Shown in pieces: positions 53,130 to 62,220 of a DNA stretch of 64,000 bases (positions are counted from its first letter, which is position 1; every line of letters begins with the position of its first letter). The DNA is from JBIICI01 sp044238935 (GTDB lineage: Bacteria; Pseudomonadota; Alphaproteobacteria; Micavibrionales; Micavibrionaceae): NCBI GenBank assembly GCA_044238935.1, contig JBIICI010000002.1:1-64000 (forward strand), given 5' to 3'. A model generated the notes under the pieces. That model did no database searches and had not been told where the DNA came from. It saw only the letters and a list, made by a program, of their open reading frames with translations. The position numbers and the translations under genes are program-made.

Positions 53130-55529
53130 ATGAAATTCACTCTTTCATGGTTAAAAGATTATTTGGATACAAACGCCACGGCTGATGAAATCAGTCGTAC
53201 CCTGACTTCTGTGGGTTTAGAGGTTGAGGAAGTGGTGGATAAAGGGGCTCTTTACGCGCCCTTTAAAACAGTCCATGTGCTTGAGGCTATCCCCCATCCT
53301 GAGGCAGATCGCCTGCGTGTGTGCAAAGTGGATACGGGATCAGAAATTATTCAAATTGTTTGCGGTGCACCCAACGCACGGGCAGGAATGAAAGCCATTT
53401 TAGCCCCCATCGGCAGCTATGTCCCTGCATTGGATACGGTGATGAAAAAAGGCACAATTCGTGGTCAGGAATCCTGTGGGATGATGGTATCCGAACGTGA
53501 AATGGGGCTATCTGATGAATCTGAGGGGATTATTGACCTGCCCCTTGATACACCGATTGGCACAAATTTTGCGGATTTATTTTATCAAAATGACGTTGTC
53601 TTTGACATTAGCTTGACCCCCAACCGTGCCGATTGCACAGGCGTTTTTGGGATTGCACGCGATTTGGCCGCCGCTGGGTTAGGGGTATTGCGCCCTGTTA
53701 ATCCCACAAATATTAAAACCCATTTTGAGTCTCCTTTTCAAATTAATATCCAAAACCCCCAATCATGCCCCCATTTCTGTGGTCGATTGATCCGTAATGT
53801 ACAAAATGGAAATTCGCCGGCTTGGTTACAAGCGCGCCTTAAGGCCGTGGGGCTGCGCTCCATTTCTGTTTTGGTGGATATTACAAATTATTTTACCATT
53901 GCTTTTGGGCGTCCGTTGCATGTGTATGATGCCGATAAATTACAGGGACATATCCATGTTCGCGCCGCAAAGCAAGGGGAACAATTCCTTGCCCTCAATG
54001 ATAATACATACATGTTAAAAGACGGCATGATCGCCATTTGTGATGATCGTGGTGTGATTGGTTTGGGGGGGATTATGGGCGGCCGTGATACGGGCGTTGA
54101 TGAAAACACAAAACATGTTTTCGTTGAATCCGCATGGTTTGACCCCTTGACGATTGCGCGCGCGGGGCGTGATTTACAAATCATCAGTGATGCACGTTAT
54201 CGTTTTGAACGCGGCGTTGATCCTGCATCCACTCTACAGGGATTAGAGCTTGCCACCGCCATGATAACACAATTATGCGCCACAGATAATTTGCAGATTG
54301 GATCCGTGATTGAGGTAGGATCAGCTCTCAACACATCCCGTTTAATTGACTACACCCCTGCACGCATTTTGCAAATCTTGGGGTTTGAGATTGATAAGGC
54401 CACACAAAAGCGCATTTTAACCGCTTTGGGCTGCCGTGTAACGGAATTAGACAACACAACATGGACAGTCAAAACACCCACATGGCGCCATGATATTGAA
54501 GGGCAAGCGGATTTAGTTGAGGAAATCGGGCGTATTCATGGCTATGATCATTTACCCATTTTGCCGATTCAAAATGACCATATCCTGCCCACACCACCAG
54601 CAGGGCGTTTTTATACCCAAGCCAAATCGCTACGCGCTCTCTTATGTGCCCAAGGGTTGATGGATAGTCTTAGCTGGTCATTTATGAAGCCAGATACAGC
54701 AAGATTATTCGGCTTTTCAAATGATGGCTTGGTCTTATCAAATCCCATTAGCCAAGATTTATCGGTGATGCGCCCGTCTATCTTACCTAATCTGATTGAT
54801 GCTGTTTCACGCAACAGCGCCCGTGGCTTTGGTAATGCCGCACTTTTTGAAGTTGGTCCTATCTTTTATAATGCCAATAATGATGGACAAAAAAACTGTG
54901 CCGCAGGCGTGCGCAGCGGTCAACACAGCCCCAAACATTGGAGCAACACACAAAGACCCGTCGATATTTATGATGTTAAAAATGATGCCATTTTGATTTT
55001 AACATCATTGGGGATGAATGCATCCAGCCTACAAATTCAACGCAATGCACCGAATTATTATCACCCAGGGCGTTCAGGATCATTGATTTTGGGCAAAACA
55101 ATTTTAGGTTATTTTGGTGAAATCCACCCTGAGATTTTGCGCGAAATGGGGATCAAGGATTATATTGTCGCCTTTGAAATCATGATGGATGATGTGCCCC
55201 AAAAACCAAATAAGGGCACAGCACGACCCAATTTATCCCTTTCTGCCTTTCAACCTGTATGGCGCGATTTTGCCTTTATCGTTGCACGCGATGTGCAGGC
55301 AGAATCTTTGATCAAGGCAGTGCGCGGTGCGGATCGTAAGCTGATTGACTATGTCGATATTTTTGATATTTACCAAGGGGATCATATTGATGCCGACAAA
55401 AAATCAGTTGCGATTAGTGTGATGCTGCAGCCCGTCCAAGAAACATTAAATGATGCCCAATTAGATGCCATCTCAAACGCGATTATCCAAGCCGTTGAGA
55501 AACAAACAGGTGGTTGTTTAAGAGCATGA
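53130..55529 (+). CDS. pheT: Phenylalanine-tRNA ligase beta subunit
   Basis: The 799-residue subunit has an N-terminal tRNA-binding (EMAP-like) domain (about residues 40-150), then the B3/B4 editing domain, the B5 domain, and a C-terminal anticodon-binding FDX-ACB domain (RDFAFIVARDVQAESLI). It pairs with PheS to charge tRNA-Phe. pheS is not adjacent here, unlike in many bacteria. The clpS start is eight bases after its stop. Confidence 0.97.
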   Translation: MKFTLSWLKDYLDTNATADEISRTLTSVGLEVEEVVDKGALYAPFKTVHVLEAIPHPEADRLRVCKVDTGSEIIQIVCGAPNARAGMKAILAPIGSYVPALDTVMKKGTIRGQESCGMMVSEREMGLSDESEGIIDLPLDTPIGTNFADLFYQNDVVFDISLTPNRADCTGVFGIARDLAAAGLGVLRPVNPTNIKTHFESPFQINIQNPQSCPHFCGRLIRNVQNGNSPAWLQARLKAVGLRSISVLVDITNYFTIAFGRPLHVYDADKLQGHIHVRAAKQGEQFLALNDNTYMLKDGMIAICDDRGVIGLGGIMGGRDTGVDENTKHVFVESAWFDPLTIARAGRDLQIISDARYRFERGVDPASTLQGLELATAMITQLCATDNLQIGSVIEVGSALNTSRLIDYTPARILQILGFEIDKATQKRILTALGCRVTELDNTTWTVKTPTWRHDIEGQADLVEEIGRIHGYDHLPILPIQNDHILPTPPAGRFYTQAKSLRALLCAQGLMDSLSWSFMKPDTARLFGFSNDGLVLSNPISQDLSVMRPSILPNLIDAVSRNSARGFGNAALFEVGPIFYNANNDGQKNCAAGVRSGQHSPKHWSNTQRPVDIYDVKNDAILILTSLGMNASSLQIQRNAPNYYHPGRSGSLILGKTILGYFGEIHPEILREMGIKDYIVAFEIMMDDVPQKPNKGTARPNLSLSAFQPVWRDFAFIVARDVQAESLIKAVRGADRKLIDYVDIFDIYQGDHIDADKKSVAISVMLQPVQETLNDAQLDAISNAIIQAVEKQTGGCLRA

Positions 55530-55537
55530 TAATCACA

Positions 55538-55858
55538 ATGAGCACCCAAGATAATGACAACACCCCAGATGGTCAAATCCTGTTAAGAAGTCGCACGCGC
55601 ACGAAAAAACCACAGCTTTACAAGGTGATCTTGTTGAATGATGATTATACGCCCATGGATTTTGTGGTCACGATCCTAAAGCGGTTTTTCCAAAAAAGTG
55701 AGGCGGAATCCATGGATATTATGATGCGTGTCCATCGCAAAGGATCAGCCGTGTGCGGCGTCTATAGCCATGAAATTGCGGAGACTCGCGTCAACCAAGT
55801 TCTTGACTATGCCCGCTTGCATGAGCATCCCCTGCAATGCACGATGGAGCCTGAGTAA
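55538..55858 (+). CDS. clpS: ATP-dependent Clp protease adaptor ClpS
   Basis: The start at 55538 (MSTQDNDNTPDG) gives 106 residues. YKVILLNDDYTPMDFVVTIL and the later HRKGSAVCGVYSHEIAETRV are the ClpS core, including the pocket that binds N-degron residues and hands them to ClpAP. clpA, usually downstream, is missing; a tyrA-like gene follows instead. Confidence 0.96.
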   Translation: MSTQDNDNTPDGQILLRSRTRTKKPQLYKVILLNDDYTPMDFVVTILKRFFQKSEAESMDIMMRVHRKGSAVCGVYSHEIAETRVNQVLDYARLHEHPLQCTMEPE

Positions 55859-55868
55859 GATTTTATAT

Positions 55869-56621
55869 ATGAAGCACTCTTTAGGGATCATTGGCATCGG
55901 CGCGTTTGGGGAGTTTATCCTGAAATATTTAACGCCGTATTTTTCCGTGATGATGTATGATTCAGGGCGTGATCTGACGCATTTGACGAATCTGTATCAG
56001 GCAACATCAGGCACTTTACAGGATGTTGCCGCACAAGATATTGTGATCATCGCAACACCTATTCGGGCGATGGACTCTGTGCTACGCGATATTGCGCCGT
56101 ATTTAAAAGTGGGGCAATGGGTGATGGATGTTGCCTCTGTTAAGGAAAAACCAGCGCAATTATTTGAAAAATATTTACCCTCCTATGTGCATTATACTGG
56201 CTTGCATCCTCTTTTTGGCCCTCAGAGCGGACGTAAAGGTTTGCATGATTTAAATATTGTTGTTTGCCCCCTCTCCGCACCACAAGATCGCATTGATGGA
56301 TTGGTTCGATTTTTATCTGATCAATTGGGATTAAATGTCATTCTGACCACCCCCACGGATCATGATCAACAAATGGCCTATACACAAGGTCTGACGCACC
56401 TTATGACCCGCGTATTTTTATCGATGAACGCTCCTGAAATTGTGCAGCGCACAAAAACATATGAGCATTTTATGGCGATGATTGATCTGATTAAAAATGA
56501 CAGTGATGCTTTATTTTTATCAATTCAAAAAGACAATCCCTATAGCACACAGGTCAAAGAAAAATTCTTTGATGCGGCGCGTGCTATGGAATCATTTTTG
56601 AATGATATTGACCAATCTTAG
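55869..56621 (+). CDS. tyrA: Prephenate/arogenate dehydrogenase
   Basis: The start at 55869 (MKHSLGIIGIGAFGEF) gives 250 residues. The NAD(P)-binding motif GIGAFGEFIL lies at about residues 8-17, and TGLHPLFGPQSG contains the substrate-binding His. The enzyme makes 4-hydroxyphenylpyruvate or tyrosine. It lacks a chorismate mutase or ACT domain, so allosteric control by tyrosine is less certain. It follows clpS by ten bases. Confidence 0.88.
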   Translation: MKHSLGIIGIGAFGEFILKYLTPYFSVMMYDSGRDLTHLTNLYQATSGTLQDVAAQDIVIIATPIRAMDSVLRDIAPYLKVGQWVMDVASVKEKPAQLFEKYLPSYVHYTGLHPLFGPQSGRKGLHDLNIVVCPLSAPQDRIDGLVRFLSDQLGLNVILTTPTDHDQQMAYTQGLTHLMTRVFLSMNAPEIVQRTKTYEHFMAMIDLIKNDSDALFLSIQKDNPYSTQVKEKFFDAARAMESFLNDIDQS

Positions 56622-57043
56622 GAATCCATCGCTATAAAATCACCCAACGTCTGACCATTCAGATGATGATGCAATGTTTGCCCCATAAGCTTCCAAATGG
56701 GGTTGGCTGTTTTCAAATCTGTATCTTGTACGTTTTTTAATTTCAATTCATGGGAATGCGCATCAATGATTTTGATAACGCTTGATATACTAATGAATTT
56801 AGGATCTTGGGCTAATTTATAGCCGCCACCGGGGCCCTTTATACTTTGTACCAGCTTATGCTGTTGCAAAACCCCAAAAATCTGCTCAAAATACGATAAA
56901 GAAACAGATAGTTTTTTGACGATAAAATGTAAGGGGACGGCTTTTTGCTGGGCATGCGCTAAAATAATCAACGCCGATAATGCGTAATAGCTGCGCACTG
57001 TTGGCAATGGATATGTTTTAAAGAAATTAGAATCAGTATTCAT
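56618..57043 (-). CDS. Rrf2-family regulator without cysteines
   Basis: The 141-residue winged-helix protein has the Rrf2 pattern: YALSALIILAHAQQKAVPLHFIVKKLSVSLSYFEQIFGVLQQHKLVQSIKGPGGGYKL. IscR-type members use three Cys to hold an iron-sulfur cluster; this sequence has no Cys at all, so it cannot bind one through Cys and probably senses something else. It is divergent from ilvB and overlaps the tyrA end by four bases. Confidence 0.88.
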   Translation of the reverse strand: MNTDSNFFKTYPLPTVRSYYALSALIILAHAQQKAVPLHFIVKKLSVSLSYFEQIFGVLQQHKLVQSIKGPGGGYKLAQDPKFISISSVIKIIDAHSHELKLKNVQDTDLKTANPIWKLMGQTLHHHLNGQTLGDFIAMDS

Positions 57044-57132
57044 AAAAAAAGTCAGGTATCTTGTGAAATATTTTTGTTAATGATTTAGAAAAATCTTATA
57101 TACCTTTTGCCCTGTAAATAACAAGACATAAA

Positions 57133-57177
57133 ATGGTGAAAGACTTGCATTTTATAAAGATCATGATACTGTTTTAA
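57133..57177 (+). CDS. Possible branched-chain leader peptide before ilvB
   Basis: A 14-codon frame encodes MVKDLHFIKIMILF, with six Ile, Leu or Val codons, and ends 41 bases before ilvB. It lacks a clear ribosome binding site and no clear alternative hairpins or terminator were found, so it may be chance in AT-rich DNA. Confidence 0.25.
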   Translation: MVKDLHFIKIMILF

Positions 57178-57218
57178 AAATCCGTTCTTATCAATTTTTA
57201 ATAGGCCTTTTTTATTTT

Positions 57219-59024
57219 ATGTCCAATACGCAGACTCTAAATCAAACCCCCACAACAAAAGACTCAAAAGCCGATATTTGCAGCGGCGCTGAAATTTTAT
57301 TGCGCGCCCTTACAGAACAAGGCGTTGAGGTTATTTTTGGCTATCCGGGAGGGGCTGTGTTGCCGATTTATGATGCGCTGTTCCAACAAACAAAAATTCG
57401 GCATATTTTGGTACGCCATGAACAAGCTGCTCTTCATGCTGCCGAAGGATATGCACGATCCACGGGAAAATTAGGATGCGCCCTTGTGACCTCAGGCCCC
57501 GGTGCAACAAATGCCGTCACAGGATTAACAGATGCATTATTGGATTCCATCCCCGTCTTATGCATTTCAGGACAAGTTCCGACATTTTTGATTGGCAATG
57601 ATGCCTTCCAAGAAGCCGATACAACAGGAATCACGCGCCCCTGTACCAAGCATAATTATTTGGTCAAAGATGTGAATATTTTGGCCGATATTGTTCATGA
57701 GGCCTGTCATGTGGCGCAATCAGGGCGTCCGGGGCCGGTTCTAATTGACTTACCAAAGGACATTCAATTCCAATCAGGTCTGTATAAAGCCGCCAATCCT
57801 GTACGCTTGCATCAATCTTACCGTCCCGCTTTTGCACCAGATCGCCAAGCGGTTGAGCGTGCCGTTGATTTAATGATTGCCGCACGCCAGCCCGTTTTTT
57901 ACACAGGCGGGGGCGTGATTAATGCTGGCGATCACGCAAGTGTTTTATTACGCGAATTTGTACGCTTAACAGGATTCCCCATTACATCGACCCTCATGGG
58001 TTTAGGCTGTTATCCTGCCAATGATCCACAATGGTTGGGGATGTTAGGCATGCATGGCACGTTTGAGGCCAACTGGGCGATGCATGATTGTGATGTGATG
58101 ATTAATATTGGTGCACGTTTTGATGACCGTGTGACAGGGCGCGTGGATGCATTTTCACCAAATTCCAAAAAAATCCATGTCGATATTGATGCCAGCTCGA
58201 TTAACAAAAATATCACTGTTGATATTGGCATTGTGGCGGATGCGGCAGAGACTTTAAAAATGATGATTGAGATTTGGAAAGAAAAAACCAAGGCAATCAA
58301 TCTGCCCGATTTAAAACAATGGTGGGCGCAAATTGAAAATTGGCGCGCGATTGAGTGTTTAAAATATGCCAAAGGGGACGGTAAAACGATTAAACCGCAA
58401 TATGCGTTGGATCGTTTACAACAAAAATTAAAATCACGCGATGATGTGTTTATTACAACTGAGGTCGGGCAACACCAAATGTGGGCAGCACAATATTTGC
58501 CCTTTTTACACCCACGCCGCTGGATGACTTCGGGTGGATTGGGGACAATGGGATATGGATTTCCTGCCGCCATTGGGGTGCAAATTGCACACCCCAAAGC
58601 CTTGGTGATCGATGTCGCAGGGGAAGCGTCGATTCAAATGAATATCCAAGAACTCTCCACCGCCATTCAATATAATTTACCTGTAAAAATTTTCATTTTG
58701 AACAATCAATGGATGGGCATGGTGCGCCAATGGCAAGAATTATTGCACGGAGAGCGTTATTCCCAAAGCTATTCCGAGGCCTTACCCGATTTCGTAAAAC
58801 TTGCCGAAGCCTATGGCGGTATTGGATTACGCGCCACAACAATGGATGAATTGGATGATGTCATTGATCAAATGATGCAAACAGATCGGGTAACAATTGT
58901 AGATGTTTTGGTTGATCAAAACGAAAATTGTTTCCCGATGATCCCATCTGGCAAGGCGCATAATGAAATGATCCTTGCTGCCTCCCATGATGCGATTGAT
59001 GATTCTGGGAAGACGTTGGTATAA
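57219..59024 (+). CDS. ilvB: Acetolactate synthase large subunit
   Basis: The thiamine diphosphate enzyme makes 2-acetolactate for valine and leucine and acetohydroxybutyrate for isoleucine. VIFGYPGGAVLPIYDAL with the catalytic Glu in VRHEQAALHAAEGYAR, the FAD-linked middle domain, and the ThDP-binding GEASIQMNIQELSTAIQYNLPVKIFILNNQ are all intact. Length 601 residues. The regulatory small subunit gene (ilvN/ilvH), normally next, is absent; the following gene is on the other strand. Note GEASIQ rather than the usual GDASIQ at the ThDP metal motif. Confidence 0.94.
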   Translation: MSNTQTLNQTPTTKDSKADICSGAEILLRALTEQGVEVIFGYPGGAVLPIYDALFQQTKIRHILVRHEQAALHAAEGYARSTGKLGCALVTSGPGATNAVTGLTDALLDSIPVLCISGQVPTFLIGNDAFQEADTTGITRPCTKHNYLVKDVNILADIVHEACHVAQSGRPGPVLIDLPKDIQFQSGLYKAANPVRLHQSYRPAFAPDRQAVERAVDLMIAARQPVFYTGGGVINAGDHASVLLREFVRLTGFPITSTLMGLGCYPANDPQWLGMLGMHGTFEANWAMHDCDVMINIGARFDDRVTGRVDAFSPNSKKIHVDIDASSINKNITVDIGIVADAAETLKMMIEIWKEKTKAINLPDLKQWWAQIENWRAIECLKYAKGDGKTIKPQYALDRLQQKLKSRDDVFITTEVGQHQMWAAQYLPFLHPRRWMTSGGLGTMGYGFPAAIGVQIAHPKALVIDVAGEASIQMNIQELSTAIQYNLPVKIFILNNQWMGMVRQWQELLHGERYSQSYSEALPDFVKLAEAYGGIGLRATTMDELDDVIDQMMQTDRVTIVDVLVDQNENCFPMIPSGKAHNEMILAASHDAIDDSGKTLV

Positions 59025-59030
59025 AAAAAC

Positions 59031-60113
59031 CTATGCTGGAACAAAGAGCTTTTTTCTAAGTGCCACCTTAATATGCTCTTCACAAAAAGCAGCATCAATG
59101 GCATTGCGTGTTATTTGCAATAATTGAGTTTCATTAAGGCCGATAATGTTTGCGGCTTCATTATAGACTTTATTTAAATCTGCACCAAAAAACGCAGCAT
59201 CGTCTGAATTGAGGGTTACCATTAAGCCTGCATCCCACATTTTTAAAATAGGATGTATGCTCAGATCATTGGCATTGTGAATGTTCAAAGACACATTGCT
59301 ATGGGGGCATACTTCAAAAACCAAACCGCTATCTTTTGCCCTTTTTATTAAATCAGGGGATTCAACGATACGAACACCATGCCCAACACGCGATAAATGC
59401 GGAATGACCTCCATTGTATCCGATAGGCTCTGTGCTCCCGCAAACTCCGCCGCATGGGCGCTTAGGCGCAATCCCATATTATGGGCATGTTGAAAAACAT
59501 CTTTGTATCGTGCAATGTCCCCGATCTGCTCTCCACCTGATATGGTGTATCCCGTAACCATTTCATAGGGGTTTTGGTCGAAATAATCCAACATCGCCAT
59601 CACATCCACTGGATCTTCGTGCCGAACAGCCGTTAGAATGAACCGGTTTTCAATGTCATTTTCCTGTGCCGCTGATTTTAAGGCGTTCAAAACCGCCTTC
59701 ATATCTAACCCAAGCGATTGAATATGGGATGGAGAAAGAATTGTTTCTGCATAAATTGTGTTCGCCTCTACCAAATTCTTAAGATTTGCGTGTTGGATCA
59801 AATAATAATCATCAGCTGTTTTGATAATGCCTGCAATCAGATCAAAGGCGGCCACGAATTGCATGGGTGAGTCCCAAGCCTGATTGGGTTCACACCAATA
59901 ATCACGCTCTTGTTCAGCACATGAAATGAAATATGGCATTTTATTCTTAATCAGTTCTTGCCACTCAGAAGGCAATTTATTGGCCGCATTTTCAAAAGAT
60001 TTCTTAATAGAAATTTTTTGTGCACACGCCAACGCATGATATGTTTTCGGAGAAATTGTCCCTTCGATATGGGAGTGTAATTCAACTTTTGGTAATTTTT
60101 TGATTAATGTCAC
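59031..60113 (-). CDS. Adenosine deaminase family protein
   Basis: The 360-residue metal-dependent deaminase has HSHIEGT near the N-terminus (His pair of the metal site), VGHGVRIVES with a third His, and LNSDDAAFFG with the Asp pair. Substrates in the family include adenosine, adenine and aminodeoxyfutalosine. Here HSHIEGT replaces the usual H-x-H-L-D-G, so specificity is uncertain. Adenosine from AhcY would be a sensible substrate. Confidence 0.85.
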   Translation of the reverse strand: MTLIKKLPKVELHSHIEGTISPKTYHALACAQKISIKKSFENAANKLPSEWQELIKNKMPYFISCAEQERDYWCEPNQAWDSPMQFVAAFDLIAGIIKTADDYYLIQHANLKNLVEANTIYAETILSPSHIQSLGLDMKAVLNALKSAAQENDIENRFILTAVRHEDPVDVMAMLDYFDQNPYEMVTGYTISGGEQIGDIARYKDVFQHAHNMGLRLSAHAAEFAGAQSLSDTMEVIPHLSRVGHGVRIVESPDLIKRAKDSGLVFEVCPHSNVSLNIHNANDLSIHPILKMWDAGLMVTLNSDDAAFFGADLNKVYNEAANIIGLNETQLLQITRNAIDAAFCEEHIKVALRKKLFVPA

Positions 60114-60164
60114 GTTATATCATCCAGTGGATTTAAGTGAGAATTTTTCAATGAAAGGAATTCT

Positions 60165-60205
60165 ATTATCGTATATTTTATTAACACAATAAAATATACG
60201 ATAAT
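60165..60205. repeat. Perfect 18-bp inverted repeat between def and the deaminase gene
   Basis: ATTATCGTATATTTTATT (60165-60182) is perfectly repeated in reverse complement at 60188-60205 across the loop AACAC. It is too long to be random. It could terminate def, act as an operator for the deaminase gene, or be a mobile palindrome. No T-run follows on either strand. Confidence 0.85.
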
Positions 60206-60213
60206 ACCGATTT

Positions 60214-60762
60214 CTATAGAATTTTCTGTGTTTTCTGAATCTTAGCGAATTTGCGTAAGATCATATTGCGTTTTAATGCTGATAAATGATCAACAAATAA
60301 AATGCCATTTAAATGATCAATTTCATGTTGTACACAATGTGATAACAAGCCACGCGCGGATAAAATTTGTTCATTGCCCTCATAATCCCAATATTGAACA
60401 CGAACTTCTGCAGGGCGCTCAACATTGGCGTACATACCCGGAATGGATAAGCATCCCTCATCCATGGCACTTTTTTCCTCAGATTGCCACACTAATTGTG
60501 GGTTGACCATAAAAATGGGTTTATGCGTTTTTGGTGCTATCGGATCGTCACGATCTTGTAAATCCATCACAAGGACTCGGTTTAATAATCCAACTTGGTT
60601 GGCAGCCAAACCAATGCCATTGGCATCATACATGGCAGATAACATTTGTTTCAGTTGAGTGCGAATCATGTCATCAATATGGGCAACCTCTTGGGCTGTT
60701 TGTTTCAGCACAGGATGGGGAACGGTGATAATCTCATAATTTATGGGCTGTGTCATACTCAA
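60214..60762 (-). CDS. def: Peptide deformylase
   Basis: Def removes the formyl group from new proteins. All three motifs are present: GIGLAANQVG, EGCLSIPG (metal Cys) and HEIDHLNG (metal His pair and catalytic Glu). Length 182 residues. fmt, often adjacent, is not here. The start at 60762 or the next ATG at 60756 are both possible. Confidence 0.96.
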   Translation of the reverse strand: MSMTQPINYEIITVPHPVLKQTAQEVAHIDDMIRTQLKQMLSAMYDANGIGLAANQVGLLNRVLVMDLQDRDDPIAPKTHKPIFMVNPQLVWQSEEKSAMDEGCLSIPGMYANVERPAEVRVQYWDYEGNEQILSARGLLSHCVQHEIDHLNGILFVDHLSALKRNMILRKFAKIQKTQKIL

Positions 60763-60777
60763 AAAAAATATAAAAAA

Positions 60778-61221
60778 TTAGGGTTTTACAGGAACTGGTT
60801 TTTGGGTCACTTTTTCAATTAATTTTGTGCCAATTGGCTTTTTCTGCTCAATGTTTTTGGCTTTGATCTGATCATCCTTTAATTCCTCACGAATAATATT
60901 GCTTTTATCTTTGGGGATGATTTTTGCCTTTTGTAATAAAGAATCTTCTGCCTTTGTATCCTTGGGAAGCGTTGTGGTTTTTGCCTGTGGCAGGACAATA
61001 TCTTTTGCGATAGCCGTTTGATCCGCACTGGAATCTGAATCAATTGTAATTGGGGTTGGTAATCTATTTAAATCTTTTGGAATTTCCAAGGGCTTGCGCT
61101 CGACCACAGCCATCGCATCAGGTTGATGATGATCCAATCCCAATGTCTTTTTTGTTTTGCCGCAGGCGGGTAAGATTAAGATCATACCTATTAAGCCTAA
61201 TATGAACAGAATATGACGCAT
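60778..61221 (-). CDS. DUF3035 lipoprotein (BamF-like)
   Basis: The signal sequence ends in lipobox LPAC. The mature N-terminus LGLDHHQPDAMAVVERKPLEIPKDLNRLPTP matches the DUF3035 pattern (LGL...PDEF.V..R.PL..P). Homologues in Caulobacter are reported in the BAM complex as BamF. The rest is Lys/Asp/Thr-rich and likely disordered. The gene follows lspA by two bases, a conserved alphaproteobacterial pair. Confidence 0.78.
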   Translation of the reverse strand: MRHILFILGLIGMILILPACGKTKKTLGLDHHQPDAMAVVERKPLEIPKDLNRLPTPITIDSDSSADQTAIAKDIVLPQAKTTTLPKDTKAEDSLLQKAKIIPKDKSNIIREELKDDQIKAKNIEQKKPIGTKLIEKVTQKPVPVKP

Positions 61222-61223
61222 AT

Positions 61224-61718
61224 TTATGCCTCCTCTTTTTTATCGTCTTTTTTAAAGCTATCAATCATAACACAAACAACCCCAATAAAAATAGCGCTGT
61301 CTGCGATATTAAAAGAGGGATAATGAAAATTTTGTCCTTGCCATGGGATATAAAAATCTAAGAAATCGACAACAGCGCCCAAATAAAGGCGATCAATAAT
61401 ATTGCCCAATGCCCCTGCAATCACCAATCCCATGGCAATTTTTAAATAAAGCGCCTGCGTGTGGCGTAACCATAAAAAAAATAAAACAGCGATACTGGCT
61501 GACATCAAACTGAGAAGGTATGGCATGAATGGGCTTTGTGCCGCCATAAATCCAAAACTGACCCCATGATTATACACCAGCACAATGTCAAAAAAAGGCA
61601 AAACAGATTGCGGCGTTTCAATCAAATGAAGCACGGATAATTTCGTGGCTTGATCCAGTATTAAGGTTATCAATGCCGCGATAAATGAAATTTTATAGGG
61701 TTTTAATCGGTTTATCAT
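61224..61718 (-). CDS. lspA: Lipoprotein signal peptidase
   Basis: LspA cleaves lipoprotein signal peptides. Four membrane segments are visible, with the catalytic Asp pair in NIIDRLYLGAVVDFLDF and FNIADSAIFIG. The start at 61718 (MINRLKPYK) has an AAGGA ribosome binding site; the longer frame from 61739 would overlap smpB. Its likely clients in this window include at least five lipoproteins. Confidence 0.95.
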   Translation of the reverse strand: MINRLKPYKISFIAALITLILDQATKLSVLHLIETPQSVLPFFDIVLVYNHGVSFGFMAAQSPFMPYLLSLMSASIAVLFFLWLRHTQALYLKIAMGLVIAGALGNIIDRLYLGAVVDFLDFYIPWQGQNFHYPSFNIADSAIFIGVVCVMIDSFKKDDKKEEA

Positions 61719-61725
61719 GGATATT

Positions 61726-62220
61726 TTATCCTTTCTCACGCATTAAACGGGCTTTTTCACGCCCCCAATCGCGGTTCTTTTCTGTTTCGCGTTTATCATG
61801 TAATTTTTTACCCTTCGCAAGCGCCAATTCTAGTTTCACTTTACCACGCTCATCAAAATATAAACGCAACGGAATAATTGTGTATCCATCACGCATTGTG
61901 GCACCCATTAATTTTTTAATTTCTCGCATCCGCAATAATAATTTACGTTTGCGGCGTGGGGCATGTTGCAAATGGGGGCCTGCTTGCTGATATTCGGGGA
62001 TATGCGCATTCCATAGCCATGCTTCATTGCTTTTAACCGCGGCGTGAGCCTCCATAATTGAGCCCTGACCATGGCGCAATGATTTAACCTCTGTTCCCAA
62101 TAACATCACCCCTGCGGAAAATGTTTCTTCGATATGATAATCAAACCGCGCACGACGATTTTCAGCAACCGTTTTATCGGTAGAAATTAATCCCGATTTC
62201 TTTTTCTTATCTTTGCTCAT
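61726..62220 (-). CDS. smpB: SsrA-binding protein SmpB
   Basis: SmpB brings tmRNA to stalled ribosomes. AENRRARFDYHIEETFSAGVMLLGTEVKSLRHGQ is the oligonucleotide-binding barrel, and the C-terminal tail rich in Lys/Arg (DKRETEKNRDW) enters the mRNA channel. Length 164 residues. Its ATG overlaps the dapA stop as ATGA. No tmRNA gene was seen. Confidence 0.97.
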   Translation of the reverse strand: MSKDKKKKSGLISTDKTVAENRRARFDYHIEETFSAGVMLLGTEVKSLRHGQGSIMEAHAAVKSNEAWLWNAHIPEYQQAGPHLQHAPRRKRKLLLRMREIKKLMGATMRDGYTIIPLRLYFDERGKVKLELALAKGKKLHDKRETEKNRDWGREKARLMREKG

